From: Maridesulfovibrio hydrothermalis AM13 = DSM 14728 | GTDB taxonomy: Bacteria > Desulfobacterota > Desulfovibrionia > Desulfovibrionales > Desulfovibrionaceae | Assembly (NCBI RefSeq): GCF_000331025.1 | Contig: NC_020055.1 | Span: 919,870 to 983,869 of the forward strand | Length of the DNA: 64,000 bases | Direction: 5' to 3' | In this document: positions 1 through 9,837 of the stretch, in pieces | Layout: every line of letters begins with the position of its first letter | Numbering within the stretch: position 1 is the first letter of the stretch | Position numbers and translations under genes: made by a program | The notes under the pieces: model-generated | The model's input: the letters and a program-made list of their open reading frames with translations, nothing else | What the model was told of the DNA's origin: nothing | Database searches by the model: none

Positions 1-1380
1 TAAGGGGAGAATAAAAAAGAAGTTATTTCCGCCATCCTGAGCTTCATAACCAACTTCACCGCCATGAAGTTCCACAACCTGACGAACAAAAAACAACCCA
101 TGACCGGAACCATACTCATTCCCGACATTTTCACTGCGGAATCCGGGCTGAAAAAGTTTATCCCGATCATCTTCAGACAAATGCGGGCCGGTGGTAAAAA
201 CGTTCAATTTAAGGCCGTCCCAGCCATTTTTAAAATGATCAGGAACATCCTCCCATCCATAAGCTGTAAACTTATCTTTCCGGCCATCCCCCATTGTTGC
301 TTCACGGGTATATTTAACGGCATTCGAAAAAAGATTAGCATAAACTTGCGAAATCAACCCCACATCGGCAACGATAATCACTTCCAGATCGGGCACGCCG
401 CCCATACTGATGTCCAGCCGTATGCCGCGCTCTTCAAACCGTGACCGATACCTCTCCAGTTGTGGTTCGATTATTTTCTTCAGAAGATTGCAAGGACGCT
501 TTTCTACAATGTAACGTCCCTCTTCAAAGTGCTGCCGCCGGAGCAGAGTTTCTAAAAAGAGACTGGTCTGCTCGTAGTGGCTGTGTATTTCATTAAATTG
601 CGAAACCAGACCGGAATAAAGCTGCTCAAGGTCATTACGGAGCTGCTCGGCCGGCTTATTTTCAACTTCACCCTCAAGTTTGTGGATGTTCTCTATTCTG
701 TCGCGCAGTCGATTATAGAAAAGTTTAAAATACATGTTGGGAACAATTACGTTATGGCCCACGTCTTTGACCAGATTACGGACAAAATCAAGATGTTCCT
801 GCCCTTTACGGCGAAGAAGTTTGCTGTGGAGCTGAAACCCGACGCGGTTTACGAATTTTTCAAAAAAGAGAGATTGATGCGGTGAAAGATTTTCTATTTT
901 ATACAGTTCAAAACAGCCTATCACATCTCCGGCCGGCTTAAACGGCAACTGGTCAACCAGTTCGATATTACCACGGATGGGAACGAAAAGGTGCTCTCCC
1001 CGGTATTCTTTCACAAGAGGCACGGCACTGCATACCGGGGCTTTATTTTCAGTTCTTCCCACAGGAACAAACTCGTCAGGACCGATGGCAAGATACAGCC
1101 GGCAATCAAGGTCGAACAAAAATTTAGGAACAGCGGTACAGATGGTAAAAAACTCCTCAAGAGAATCAAACTCCTGAGCCAGATCAAAAAAGATCATCAA
1201 GGCCCGCTTTTCAGTGGCTGAAAAGCTGTAATCCTTGTAATCGTCCATCTTTTCATGGATCCTGCGCTGGATGGATAACAGCTTTTCAGGACCAAGTTCT
1301 GCTGAAAGGTGAAAGCCTTCACCAAGCATGCCTACCGGTTCTAATGAATATACATCTGCACTTTTTTTCCGATTTCCCAT
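1..1380 (-). CDS. Sensor histidine kinase, 3' end beyond the window
   Basis: An open frame of 460 codons runs without a stop from ATG at 1380 to the left edge, so the C-terminus is cut. The start has AGGAA seven bases upstream. Residues about 60-190 form a soluble GAF-like sensor region (inferred from position and hydrophobic pattern); no membrane segment is visible, so it is probably cytoplasmic. A kinase core follows: a candidate phospho-acceptor His209 in a V-G-H-N-V context, which is an unusual H-box, then an N-box (NLFSNAVKYT, near 353) and an ATP-lid motif G-S-G-H-G-L near 428. The ATPase domain is clear; the His is less certain. No response regulator lies nearby in the window. It is divergent from serB, sharing the 163-bp intergenic region. 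Confidence 0.8.
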   Translation of the reverse strand, partial: MGNRKKSADVYSLEPVGMLGEGFHLSAELGPEKLLSIQRRIHEKMDDYKDYSFSATEKRALMIFFDLAQEFDSLEEFFTICTAVPKFLFDLDCRLYLAIGPDEFVPVGRTENKAPVCSAVPLVKEYRGEHLFVPIRGNIELVDQLPFKPAGDVIGCFELYKIENLSPHQSLFFEKFVNRVGFQLHSKLLRRKGQEHLDFVRNLVKDVGHNVIVPNMYFKLFYNRLRDRIENIHKLEGEVENKPAEQLRNDLEQLYSGLVSQFNEIHSHYEQTSLFLETLLRRQHFEEGRYIVEKRPCNLLKKIIEPQLERYRSRFEERGIRLDISMGGVPDLEVIIVADVGLISQVYANLFSNAVKYTREATMGDGRKDKFTAYGWEDVPDHFKNGWDGLKLNVFTTGPHLSEDDRDKLFQPGFRSENVGNEYGSGHGLFFVRQVVELHGGEVGYEAQDGGNNFFFILPL

Positions 1381-1543
1381 AATATATTCCTGAGGTTCAA
1401 AAAGAGGAGACTACTTTCTACCATACGTCCCTGAGCAAAAAGGAGCAAGCTGGAAACATCTTTTTTTTGCTCAATGTTACAATGTTTACTGCGCATGGAT
1501 TTTATGCGAAAGTCCGCCATCATAACCTACCACGGAAATAAAC

Positions 1544-2755
1544 ATGCCTGAAATAATACTTATTCAAATATCCGGCGAAGACAAACCCGGTCTGACCTCC
1601 TCACTTACCGGAGTTCTGGCGGGCTACGGAATTGATATTCTTGATATCGGCCAGAGCGTTATCCACAACCAGCTGGTTCTCGGGGTGCTTATCCGCATAC
1701 CCCCTGAAGCGGAATCAGCACCGGTGCTCAAGGATATAATGTTCAAAGGTTACGAACAAGGCGTTAACGTTAAGTTCAAACCAATTGAAGGTGACAAATA
1801 CATGGACTGGGTCAGTGCGCAAGGCAAACCCAGACACATCATCACTCTGGTGGGCCGTAAAGCCAGCGGAACAGCCATTTCAAAAGTTGCAAATATCATT
1901 GCTGAAAATGGTCTGAACATTGACATGATTCACCGCCTGTCAGGCCGAATCCCCATGAACGGGGAACCGGCTCCGCGTCACGCCTGCGTAGAATTTTCTG
2001 TCCGCGGAGTTCCTACCGATCTTGATCTTATGCGCGCAAGTTTCCTGACGATGGCAACTGAGGAGCAAGTTGATATTGCTTTGCAGGAAGACAATGTTTT
2101 CCGCCGTAACAGAAGGCTGGTCGCTTTTGATATGGACTCCACCCTGATTCAGACCGAAGTTATTGATGAACTGGCTAAAGCAGCAGGGGCAGGAGAACGG
2201 GTCAGTAATATTACTGAATCGGCCATGCGCGGGGAAATAGACTTTAAGGAAAGCCTGCGCCAGAGACTGGCAAGCCTGAAAGGTCTGGATGAATCCGTGA
2301 TGGAGGAAATAGCGCAAAGACTGCCCATCACTGAAGGCGCAGAGCGGCTTATTTCCAATCTCAAAAAATTCGGTTACAAAACCGCCATTATTTCCGGAGG
2401 GTTTACCTACTTCGGCGAAAAGCTGCAGCAGCACCTCGGCGTGGATTACGTATATGCCAACAGGCTGGAAATTAAAAACGGCAAGCTGACCGGAGAAGTC
2501 CTCGGAGATATCGTTGACGGCCCAAAAAAAGCTGAACTGCTGCGCAAGATTGCAGAAAAAGAGCAGATCAGCCTGCAACAGGCCATTGCCGTCGGTGACG
2601 GGGCAAATGATCTGCCGATGCTGTCCATAGCGGGACTTGGAATTGCTTTCCATGCCAAACCCAAAGTTAAAAAGGATGCCCGTCAGTCCATATCCCACTT
2701 CGGGCTGGATTCAATCCTTTATCTGATAGGTCTCAGGGACAGGGATACGGATTAA
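1544..2755 (+). CDS. serB: Phosphoserine phosphatase SerB with N-terminal ACT domains
   Basis: Hydrolyses O-phosphoserine to serine, the last step of serine synthesis, in the cytosol. The 403-residue protein has two ACT-type regulatory regions (about 3-85 and 92-175; the first begins I-S-G-E-D-K-P-G-L-T) followed by a HAD phosphatase domain. HAD motif I is DMDST with nucleophile Asp196 and general acid Asp198; motif II is the S-G-G-F region and motif III/IV is GDGANDLPML near 351. Two ACT domains plus HAD is the long form of SerB seen in several bacteria; ACT domains usually bind serine for feedback control. The ribosome site is weak (CGGAAA). It stands alone, convergent with the diguanylate cyclase gene. 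Confidence 0.95.
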   Translation: MPEIILIQISGEDKPGLTSSLTGVLAGYGIDILDIGQSVIHNQLVLGVLIRIPPEAESAPVLKDIMFKGYEQGVNVKFKPIEGDKYMDWVSAQGKPRHIITLVGRKASGTAISKVANIIAENGLNIDMIHRLSGRIPMNGEPAPRHACVEFSVRGVPTDLDLMRASFLTMATEEQVDIALQEDNVFRRNRRLVAFDMDSTLIQTEVIDELAKAAGAGERVSNITESAMRGEIDFKESLRQRLASLKGLDESVMEEIAQRLPITEGAERLISNLKKFGYKTAIISGGFTYFGEKLQQHLGVDYVYANRLEIKNGKLTGEVLGDIVDGPKKAELLRKIAEKEQISLQQAIAVGDGANDLPMLSIAGLGIAFHAKPKVKKDARQSISHFGLDSILYLIGLRDRDTD

Positions 2756-2780
2756 GCAGTCAATATCTGCTTCCGGTTTT
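2754..2780 (+). terminator. Weak terminator candidate after serB
   Basis: A 6-bp stem AAGCAG/CTGCTT with a 7-base loop is followed within a few bases by a T-run. The stem is short, so this is only a candidate between the two convergent genes. Confidence 0.3.
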
Positions 2781-2799
2781 TAACCATCTTTTCCCCTGT

Positions 2800-5070
2800 T
2801 TAATGAGATTCAGGCTCTCTAGCAAAAACAACCCGGTTGCGTCCTTGCGCCTTTGCAGCGTAGAGGGCGCGGTCTGCGTGTTTCATAAGTTCCGTCAGGG
2901 ATTCAGAATAACTACCGTCAAAAACTGTATAGCCAAAGCTTGCTGTAACTATAATTGATACTCCATGAAACTTAAATTTATAATTTTCTATTTTACCACG
3001 TAACCGCTCAAGCAAAATAAATGCCCCTTCAGCCTCAGTGTCTGGAAGAATCAGAGCAAACTCCTCTCCCCCGATTCTACCAAAAATATCCATCTCCCTT
3101 ATCACGTCCTGAATAAGGGCTGCCATTTCTTTAAGCACAAAATCCCCGAAACCATGACCATAGGTATCGTTTACTCTCTTAAAGTGATCAATATCCAGAA
3201 TAGACACAGACATACTGGATTCCTTCCTTTTGGTACGCCGCATCTCCTGATCGGCCATTTCCATAAAATTACGTCTGTTATTTATTCCGGTAAGCTCATC
3301 AGTCGTTGCCAGTTGCTTAAGAGCCAGCTCTTTTTTCTTAAGCTCCGTAAGATCTTCCTGAATACCTACGTAATTGATTATAGTGCCAAGGTCGTTATAC
3401 ACCGGAGAAATAGAAAGCCTGCACCAGTAATTTTCGCCGAATTTGGTTCTGTTAACCAACTCACCGCGCCAAACCTTACCTGATGAAATGGTTTTCCACA
3501 GATCCTCGTATATGTCCGCTTGCTGAGAATCTGATTTAATCAATTCCGAGGGGTTTTTACCTATAGCTTCCGCTGAAGAATATTTTGTTATCTCCTCAAA
3601 GCTTCTGTTCACATATTCAATCATACCGTCAGTATCAGTAATAACTACAGCTGATGGACTGCTTTCAACAGCCAATGACAGTTTGCGTATTTCCAGTTCT
3701 ATCCTTTTCTTTTCAGTAACATCGGTACGGGTTCCTATCATTCTCTCCGGCTTGCCGCCTTCATCTAAACTGTATATTTTACCCCGATCCAATATCCATT
3801 TATACGAACCGTCCTTACAGCGGACGCGATGCTCGCTTTCATAAAAAGGAGTATTTCCTTGAATATGATTATTTATTGTTTCAGAGACCTTATCAGCATC
3901 GCCGGGATGTACCCGCGACTTCCACTCTTCCACGGAGGCTGTCATTTCCTCCTCCGTAAACCCGAGCATCTCTTTCAAACGCGGAGAAAAGTACACTTCT
4001 GAAGTTTTAATATTCCAGTCCCATATACCATCTCTGTTTCCCTCTAATGCGAGGACTAAACGCCTTCCATTCTCTCTTATTTTCTGTTCGGCCCTCCTGC
4101 GGATAAAAGTATAAAGCCCCAGCCCCAGTGCCAGAAGAACCAATGCATTCGTTAAAAAATAGATGTGCTTAAAGTCAGTAATAATCCCCGTGATCTTAGC
4201 AGCAGGCACAGCAATACAAACCACATATTTCTGACTGCCGATACGGGCAGCATTCCAGCTGATCAGTTTACGTATACTCTTGCCCTTGCGTTTTATGGGC
4301 AGTAAATACTCCGCCTGACCGGAATCCTCTGTGACGAGCCTCCGATCCAGAGCAAGCACTTCCGGATATTCATTATGAATGCCCTGAAATATATTTTTAC
4401 CTATTATCTCAGGATCATGATCATAAATAACTACTCCTCTGGAAGATATCAGAAAACCGGCGCAATGCTCGCCGGAACGCAGCGGGCTGATATACAATTT
4501 AATTAACGGCTTCAGGTTGATAACCTGAATTAAAATTCCTTTGAGCCGGGAATCAACCCGTACCGGAAAAACCAGTCCCAGCAGTTGTTCCTTACTGTTT
4601 GCATGAGAAAAGGTAAGATATGGCTTTGGAGAAGATTTTGAAAATTCAAACCATGCACCCCGATTGAATGACCGGGCTGCATCTTCAATGACTTTTTTCC
4701 GGGAGGCAGAGCGAATGGCTTCCAACTCTATTCTGCCTGAACTGTTAAAATAGACGTAACCGTCAATAGTGTCATGCTGCTTAATCTGTACGCCAAATAA
4801 AGACTCCACTTCCCCGCCTGAAATGGTCCCATTAAAAAAACGGGCCAAAGAAGAATGAGCCAGAACTTGCGAAGTAGATGTCAGGCAGGCCACCTCTCTG
4901 GTCAATGCATCAGCTATGATTCTGGATTGGTCGAATTGGTTATCATTAAACAGCACTTCATTTCTTTTAACTGCCAATTTAATAAAATGCTGAGTGGCAA
5001 AGAAGAGCAAAGCGACCAAACACGCAAAGCACACTGCCAGAATAAATTTATTGTCGGTCCCCTTCTGCAT
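2800..5070 (-). CDS. Membrane diguanylate cyclase with Cache, PAS-PAS and GGDEF domains
   Basis: Makes cyclic di-GMP in response to an extracytoplasmic signal. Order in 756 residues: membrane helix near 8-28, a periplasmic double-Cache-like domain to about 300, second helix about 303-325, two PAS domains with PAC extensions (about 335-455 and 460-585), GGDEF domain about 590-750. The active site reads GGEEF and an R-x-x-D inhibitory site (REMD) lies five residues before it, so product feedback inhibition is expected. The sensor region is unlike any specific ligand binder I can name. GGCGG precedes the ATG. The gene stands alone; a bidirectional terminator lies upstream between it and the DUF4198 gene. 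Confidence 0.92.
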   Translation of the reverse strand: MQKGTDNKFILAVCFACLVALLFFATQHFIKLAVKRNEVLFNDNQFDQSRIIADALTREVACLTSTSQVLAHSSLARFFNGTISGGEVESLFGVQIKQHDTIDGYVYFNSSGRIELEAIRSASRKKVIEDAARSFNRGAWFEFSKSSPKPYLTFSHANSKEQLLGLVFPVRVDSRLKGILIQVINLKPLIKLYISPLRSGEHCAGFLISSRGVVIYDHDPEIIGKNIFQGIHNEYPEVLALDRRLVTEDSGQAEYLLPIKRKGKSIRKLISWNAARIGSQKYVVCIAVPAAKITGIITDFKHIYFLTNALVLLALGLGLYTFIRRRAEQKIRENGRRLVLALEGNRDGIWDWNIKTSEVYFSPRLKEMLGFTEEEMTASVEEWKSRVHPGDADKVSETINNHIQGNTPFYESEHRVRCKDGSYKWILDRGKIYSLDEGGKPERMIGTRTDVTEKKRIELEIRKLSLAVESSPSAVVITDTDGMIEYVNRSFEEITKYSSAEAIGKNPSELIKSDSQQADIYEDLWKTISSGKVWRGELVNRTKFGENYWCRLSISPVYNDLGTIINYVGIQEDLTELKKKELALKQLATTDELTGINNRRNFMEMADQEMRRTKRKESSMSVSILDIDHFKRVNDTYGHGFGDFVLKEMAALIQDVIREMDIFGRIGGEEFALILPDTEAEGAFILLERLRGKIENYKFKFHGVSIIVTASFGYTVFDGSYSESLTELMKHADRALYAAKAQGRNRVVFAREPESH

Positions 5071-5230
5071 TAATCCGCCAGATATATTATTTATGTAATT
5101 TGACTATTTTAAATTGTTCTGAACTTAAAAAAACAATTTCTTCAATAATTAAAACTCTTACTAATACTCATACCAAACAAACCTGCTATGAGAAAGTATA
5201 TATCAAAACTCAAAAATAACATTTTACGCA

Positions 5231-5269
5231 AAAACACCCCGGAAGAAAGAATCTATCCGGGGTGTTTTA
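5231..5269 (-). terminator. Terminator of the feo operon
   Basis: AAACACCCCGG pairs with CCGGGGTGTTT around a 14-base loop. On the minus strand the stem is followed by five T residues, so it best serves the iron operon ending at 5292; on the plus strand no gene ends here. Confidence 0.8.
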
Positions 5270-5291
5270 TTAAACTTTTTGTTGGGAAAAA

Positions 5292-6116
5292 CTACATATC
5301 AACTGCTTTAATCCAAATGACTGCATCCTGTGAAAGTTCCTTGCCTTTGTATTCAGTATCTGGACCGGAACCAAGTGCACAAAAACCCCACCACCCTGCT
5401 TTAGGTGTGGCGAACTCGATGTAACCGTGAGCATCAGTCTTGATTCCCATGGTCACAAATGCATCGTGTGGAGCCTTAGATTTTGCTTTCTTTTCAAAAG
5501 CATTATTTTTCATGTCAGGCTCATGGTTCATATACTCTACTTCCACATCAGCATTAGGTACAGGTTTGCCGTTTGAAAGAAGCTGCGCTTTAAAAACCAT
5601 GCCGGTCCACATTGCATAAGGCTTAACAAGAGGAACCCATTCGGTTTTAAGGCCCGCTGGGGCAGCCCAGTTACCAGGCAGACCGCCAACATTCATGTAG
5701 GTCTTAGTCACCTGCTGGATGTATATATCTTCCTCCCCTTCATAGTAAGGCGCGGGAACCAGTACCAGAGTGTAGTCGCCCATGGAGCGGACAATCTTTT
5801 TGGGCAGAGTTGCTTCGTATGCCTCGCCGGAATTGGTCAGACTTTTCCATGTGATCGGTTTGAGATAGGATTTGAGGTCAACTTTTTTGGTTTTTCCTTC
5901 CTCACCTTTTTGATGCAGCATATAGAATTCCTGCGGCATTCCCATCCCCATAGTATGACCTGCTTCGTAGGGGTGGGTGAAAACCAGCTTGAACTGTGTT
6001 TCAGCTCCCTTGTTTTTCGCAATTTCAGGGGTATAGACCATCTGAAAATGTGCTGAGGCAGGAATTGCAAAAACCATGAGTGCGATCAGATTCAAAAAAG
6101 CAACTTTAAGTTTCAT
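5292..6116 (-). CDS. Secreted DUF4198 protein at the end of the feo operon
   Basis: A 274-residue exported protein: signal peptide 1-22 ending A-S-A before H-F-Q-M. The mature part begins with a His and carries further scattered His residues (HPYEAGHTMGMGMP region near 48-60, HEPD near 190), and its C-terminal half resembles the beta-sandwich DUF4198 fold. DUF4198 proteins often sit beside nickel, cobalt or iron transporters and are thought to be periplasmic metal-handling proteins; no reaction is known. Here it is the last gene of a feoA-feoB-small protein operon, 126 bp after the preceding gene, suggesting a periplasmic role in ferrous iron delivery (inference). Good AAGGAG ribosome site before ATG 6116. 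Confidence 0.8.
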   Translation of the reverse strand: MKLKVAFLNLIALMVFAIPASAHFQMVYTPEIAKNKGAETQFKLVFTHPYEAGHTMGMGMPQEFYMLHQKGEEGKTKKVDLKSYLKPITWKSLTNSGEAYEATLPKKIVRSMGDYTLVLVPAPYYEGEEDIYIQQVTKTYMNVGGLPGNWAAPAGLKTEWVPLVKPYAMWTGMVFKAQLLSNGKPVPNADVEVEYMNHEPDMKNNAFEKKAKSKAPHDAFVTMGIKTDAHGYIEFATPKAGWWGFCALGSGPDTEYKGKELSQDAVIWIKAVDM

Positions 6117-6242
6117 TCTGTAATCTCCTTATTTTTTTGATTTTGACTTTGACCTTCTTTATCAAAGGAAAAGCCCTTCAACAGCACTGACAATAAAAAA
6201 ACCAATGCTGCATTTGTTTTTGACTATTCTTAAAACAACCTT

Positions 6243-6566
6243 TTACTCCACAATATCAGAGCCATCTATTTCAATTGAATGCCCTTCTCCGGCATCAAAA
6301 GTAACCGTGTAAGCTCCGGCCGGTTTTTTAAATTCATATTCACTGTTTTCATCCATCTTTCCTTTAGCCACAACAGATCCGGATTCATCGCGGATAAACA
6401 TCCTGACTCCGGAAGCTGATGATCCATCAGAAAACCCACCTTCGCACATGACTGTTCCGTCACCGTTGTCAAAGCAGCTGCAAAGAGGGGAATGGGCAAA
6501 TGCAGCGGAAGCAGACAAAACAACCAGCCCTGCTGCAACAATAGTTTTGGCAAATATTTTTTTCAT
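6243..6566 (-). CDS. Small secreted cysteine-containing protein of the feo operon
   Basis: I choose ATG 6566, preceded by AAGGAGA, over the longer frame from 6638 because the latter would run into feoB. The 107-residue product has a signal peptide (1-23, ending A-F-A) and then HSPLCSCFDNGDGTVMCEGG, with three Cys and a His at the mature N-terminus. The rest is a short beta-rich domain ending in acidic residues, similar in feel to a carboxypeptidase-regulatory-like fold. I do not recognise a named family. Its place directly after feoB and before a DUF4198 protein suggests a periplasmic metal-related partner; this is inference from context only. Confidence 0.75.
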   Translation of the reverse strand: MKKIFAKTIVAAGLVVLSASAAFAHSPLCSCFDNGDGTVMCEGGFSDGSSASGVRMFIRDESGSVVAKGKMDENSEYEFKKPAGAYTVTFDAGEGHSIEIDGSDIVE

Positions 6567-6594
6567 ATCATTCTCCTTAGTAATATTAATTAAG

Positions 6595-9129
6595 TTAAGG
6601 TTGATGAACGTAAGCAGAAGCTTCTTTATCCGACGCATATTTGTGAAACAGGGCTATCAGCAAGGCTATGCTTAAAGCAAAAAGATAGAATCCTTTCATC
6701 ATAGTTATCCCGCTGGCCCCCAAAGCATTCCCGAGCGTGAAAACAGTTGAAGCCACACCGAATCCAAGTGCAGTTGGAAAAAATATGGCAAAAATCATCC
6801 ATTTCCATGATCCGGTTTGCACTTTAACCATAATAGTCGCTGCAAAGCAGGGAGGATAAAGGGCAAAAAACAAAAGTACCGCCAAGGCGTGAAGCGAGGT
6901 CATACCGGAATGCTTTCCTTCGCTGCCCATACGCTGCTCAAGAGTCTGATTGTCAGCAGCTCCCTGCTGGTAAAGAACTCCCATAGTTGCCACGGACGAT
7001 TCGCGTGCGGCAAACGAACTTATCAGAGCAATATTTACTTTCCAGTCAAATCCGGCAAGCTGGGTTACCGGCTCAAGAGACCTGCCGATCATGCCAAAGA
7101 AAGAAACCTTGATCTTCTCTTCCTTGATTTTACGGCGCAAACTTTTGCGTACCGATGAGACTTTGCGCAAAGCACGGTTTACAAGTTTGGCCTCCTTATT
7201 GCCGCGCGGTTTGAGTATGGTGAACATTTCAGGATTTAATTCCTTGAATTTTGCATCAACTCTGGCAGCACCTGTTTTTCCGGACGAATTCATGCGCGCC
7301 CGTTTGTAATCATCATAAAAGTTAAGCAGAGTCAGCATTGCCGCAGGCTCGGAAACGGCTGCATACCCGGTCCCGGCAACCTTTGCATCAAAAACTGCCA
7401 CGGCTTTACTCATTTCATTTTCATAATAGTCCATGCGCTCTTCCCCCAGTCCGGGGAACTGCAAGAGCGAAAAGACGCAAAGAGAAACTGCCACAACAAT
7501 AGAACCGACTTTTTTGATGTACTCTAAAGTCCGCTCAATTGAACGCTGCATGACTCCAAAGAATGTAGGAGCATGATAATTGGGCATTTCCATGATAAAG
7601 GGGGCCGTCTCCCGTCCTTTAAGAACAGTCGAGGTCAAAAGCTTGGCGACTATCAATGCCATTATGATAGTGATAGTGGATATGAAAAACATAGCCCACG
7701 ATTTATTATCAGCAAAATAAATATTCACCAGCAGGGTATAAAGCGGAATCTTGGCCAGACAATTCATAAACGGAACCGTCAAAATAGTTGCCAGCCGCGA
7801 CCTCTCATCAGGAATCCCCTTAGTGGACATAATTCCGGGAACCGCGCATCCTCCGGCAAAAACTCCACCGAGAATAAATGGAAGTGTAGACTGTCCATGC
7901 AGGCCGAAACTATGAAAGATTCTGTCCAGAATAAATGCAATGCGGGCCATATAGCCAGAATCTTCCAAAATAGCGATCAATGCAAAAAGTATCAAAAAGA
8001 TAGGAACATAGTTGAGCAGGGTATTCGCACTGTCCACCATCCAAAGGCCCATGGACCGCAACAGGGAGTCTTCAATAAGCCCGGCTGAAGGAAGGACGTT
8101 TGCGACAATATCTCTGAACTTGGCTAAAACAGGCCAAGTATACATGGTCAGCTTGTAACCCTGAACAATTGAAAGTTCATAAATGAGATATACAGTTGCC
8201 AGCAAAAAAAACGGAGCCATAGCCCTGTTGAGAACCCAACGGTCTATGCGCTCTGAGATCGGCTGTTTAGTGTCATCTTCTTTTGAAAGACAAGCGTCTA
8301 CAATCTCACCGGCCAGCATATCACGGCAGGCGACAATGTAATCGCCGGTGTCGATATTGGATTTCTCTTCAAAAGCAACCCTTCGGCTGAGAGCCTCTTC
8401 AACTATTCTGCGCCCCTGCGTATGCTTGGTTTCAACAATCCTTCTGACTTCCGCATCATTTTCAAGAAGCTTAATCGCCAGCCAGCGCAATGGATACAAA
8501 ACACCTAAAGATGCCTCTTCTGCCAGCATAGCTTCTAAAGCCTGAACATGTTCTTCAAGCTCTCCATAATCAATAGTCACAGGACGGGCGTAAGTCTCCT
8601 GATTGACAGACTTTCTAATCGCAGCCTTAAGGGCTTGTTTTCCCTTGCCTTTACGCCCGACCGTAGCAACAACATCAACACCGAGACGAGAACTCAGCTC
8701 CTGAAGATCAATTGAAATACCCTGACTTTCTGCCACATCCATCATGTTAAGGGCGACAGTTACCGGAAAATTCATCTCCAGCACCTGAAAGGTAAAGTAC
8801 AGACTGCGACGCAGGCAGGTGGCATCCATTACATTGACTACAACGTCAGGCTTCTCCTCCAGCAAAAATTCACGGGAGACCCTTTCTTCCAATGAAAATG
8901 AAGTCAGGCTGTATGTTCCGGGCAGGTCCACAATCTCGTAACGGGTTTTTCCTTCACGATAACTGCCAACCTTTTTATCAACAGTTACACCGGGATAGTT
9001 GGCCACATGCTGATTGGCTCCGGTAAGCATATTGTAGGTTGTTGATTTCCCTGCATTCTGCTGACCTGCCAGTGCAACAAGAAAATTGTCTTTCAGCATC
9101 TTGTCTTTGTGGCTAGCTTCTTTGCTCAT
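6595..9129 (-). CDS. feoB: Ferrous iron transport protein B
   Basis: Inner-membrane Fe(II) transporter of 844 residues. The N-terminal G domain has G1 GQQNAGKST (about 22-30), G3 DLPG and G4 NMMD; the guanine-dissociation-inhibitor-like spacer follows, then the membrane domain with two Gate regions (G-C-A-V-P-G-I-M and the paired S-F-A-A-R-E-S-S-V motif). A long basic insertion around 640-690 (many K/R) lies between membrane segments and is larger than in the E. coli protein. Start ATG 9129 has GAGGTGG five bases upstream and overlaps the end of feoA by 17 bp, indicating coupled translation. Likely Fur-controlled through the site upstream of feoA. Confidence 0.97.
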   Translation of the reverse strand: MSKEASHKDKMLKDNFLVALAGQQNAGKSTTYNMLTGANQHVANYPGVTVDKKVGSYREGKTRYEIVDLPGTYSLTSFSLEERVSREFLLEEKPDVVVNVMDATCLRRSLYFTFQVLEMNFPVTVALNMMDVAESQGISIDLQELSSRLGVDVVATVGRKGKGKQALKAAIRKSVNQETYARPVTIDYGELEEHVQALEAMLAEEASLGVLYPLRWLAIKLLENDAEVRRIVETKHTQGRRIVEEALSRRVAFEEKSNIDTGDYIVACRDMLAGEIVDACLSKEDDTKQPISERIDRWVLNRAMAPFFLLATVYLIYELSIVQGYKLTMYTWPVLAKFRDIVANVLPSAGLIEDSLLRSMGLWMVDSANTLLNYVPIFLILFALIAILEDSGYMARIAFILDRIFHSFGLHGQSTLPFILGGVFAGGCAVPGIMSTKGIPDERSRLATILTVPFMNCLAKIPLYTLLVNIYFADNKSWAMFFISTITIIMALIVAKLLTSTVLKGRETAPFIMEMPNYHAPTFFGVMQRSIERTLEYIKKVGSIVVAVSLCVFSLLQFPGLGEERMDYYENEMSKAVAVFDAKVAGTGYAAVSEPAAMLTLLNFYDDYKRARMNSSGKTGAARVDAKFKELNPEMFTILKPRGNKEAKLVNRALRKVSSVRKSLRRKIKEEKIKVSFFGMIGRSLEPVTQLAGFDWKVNIALISSFAARESSVATMGVLYQQGAADNQTLEQRMGSEGKHSGMTSLHALAVLLFFALYPPCFAATIMVKVQTGSWKWMIFAIFFPTALGFGVASTVFTLGNALGASGITMMKGFYLFALSIALLIALFHKYASDKEASAYVHQP

Positions 9130-9454
9130 TATCCACCTCTATTTCGCAGGCTTCAGTGCGGCGTAACGTCACACAATAACCGGCCACTTTAAGTTCCAGC
9201 GGACACCCCAGAGTTGCAACCCTGACCACTTCAACCTCACGGCCCGGGACAAAACCCAGATCAAGCAAACGCTGGCGAACAGCCCCTTCTGAATAATGTC
9301 TTTTAATTGTAGCCCTGCTGCCTATGGGGATATCCAAAAGACTTGTCCCCCGCATATTGCAGTTTTTGCCACGTCTTCTGCCGCCACCATGACCGCGCTG
9401 TTTTCTCCTGCCGGAAAAAACTTCACGGTTAAAAAAATCAAATTTGTTGAACAT
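9113..9454 (-). CDS. feoA: FeoA protein with a basic N-terminal extension
   Basis: Small cytosolic SH3-like partner of FeoB, thought to modulate iron transport. I choose ATG 9454 (ribosome site GAGGCGG), giving 113 residues; a longer frame from 9508 would cover the Fur-type operator. Residues 38-110 are a normal FeoA domain (S-L-L-D-I-P-I-G-S then L-L-D-L-G-F-V-P-G). Residues 14-33 are an odd Arg/Gly-rich stretch (GRRKQRGHGGGRRRGK), not part of the usual 75-residue FeoA and possibly an RNA-, membrane- or FeoB-contacting tail. First gene of the operon; overlaps feoB. Confidence 0.92.
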   Translation of the reverse strand: MFNKFDFFNREVFSGRRKQRGHGGGRRRGKNCNMRGTSLLDIPIGSRATIKRHYSEGAVRQRLLDLGFVPGREVEVVRVATLGCPLELKVAGYCVTLRRTEACEIEVDNEQRS

Positions 9455-9483
9455 TTTAAACCGCCTCAATTTAATCTTCTTGA

Positions 9484-9537
9484 TTGTGAAATTGAAATTC
9501 GAAATCAACTAGTATCTAGCTGTTATTTACTTGTCAA
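9484..9537 (-). promoter_or_regulatory. feoA promoter with Fur-type repeat
   Basis: On the minus strand TTGACA (9537-9532) is followed after 17 bases by TACTAG (9514-9509), and directly downstream lies an A/T-rich repeat (9484-9508) built of TGAAAT-like hexamers. The same hexamer repeat recurs before fur and before the ferrosome-type genes, which supports a Fur operator. The remaining bases from 9538 to 9837, up to the next gene, show no gene or clear signal. Confidence 0.6.
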
Positions 9538-9837
9538 CATGAAAAAGAGAAACTTACGTACGGTTATTACTAAGCATCAGGATTTGTATGGGAATCTATT
9601 TTGTCCCCAAAAACATAAATTACCGATTACGGAATTTAAAAAAAGATCTCCTATCCCTGCTATATCATGAATCTTTACAAGCAAAATGGATTAAAACAGC
9701 ATGAAAACAGGCAAATATTTATCTTGATATTGAATATCGTTTTCACTACAGCGATATGAAGAGGTCGCAGTAAAATGCATTAAACTCCTACTAACAACCG
9801 GACATCCGGCGGCACTAAAATCGTGCTGAGGTCAGCT

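Noticed and set aside
64-1221. Several plus-strand frames in the first 1.2 kb
   Set aside because: They lie antisense to the long minus-strand kinase, whose motifs are clear.
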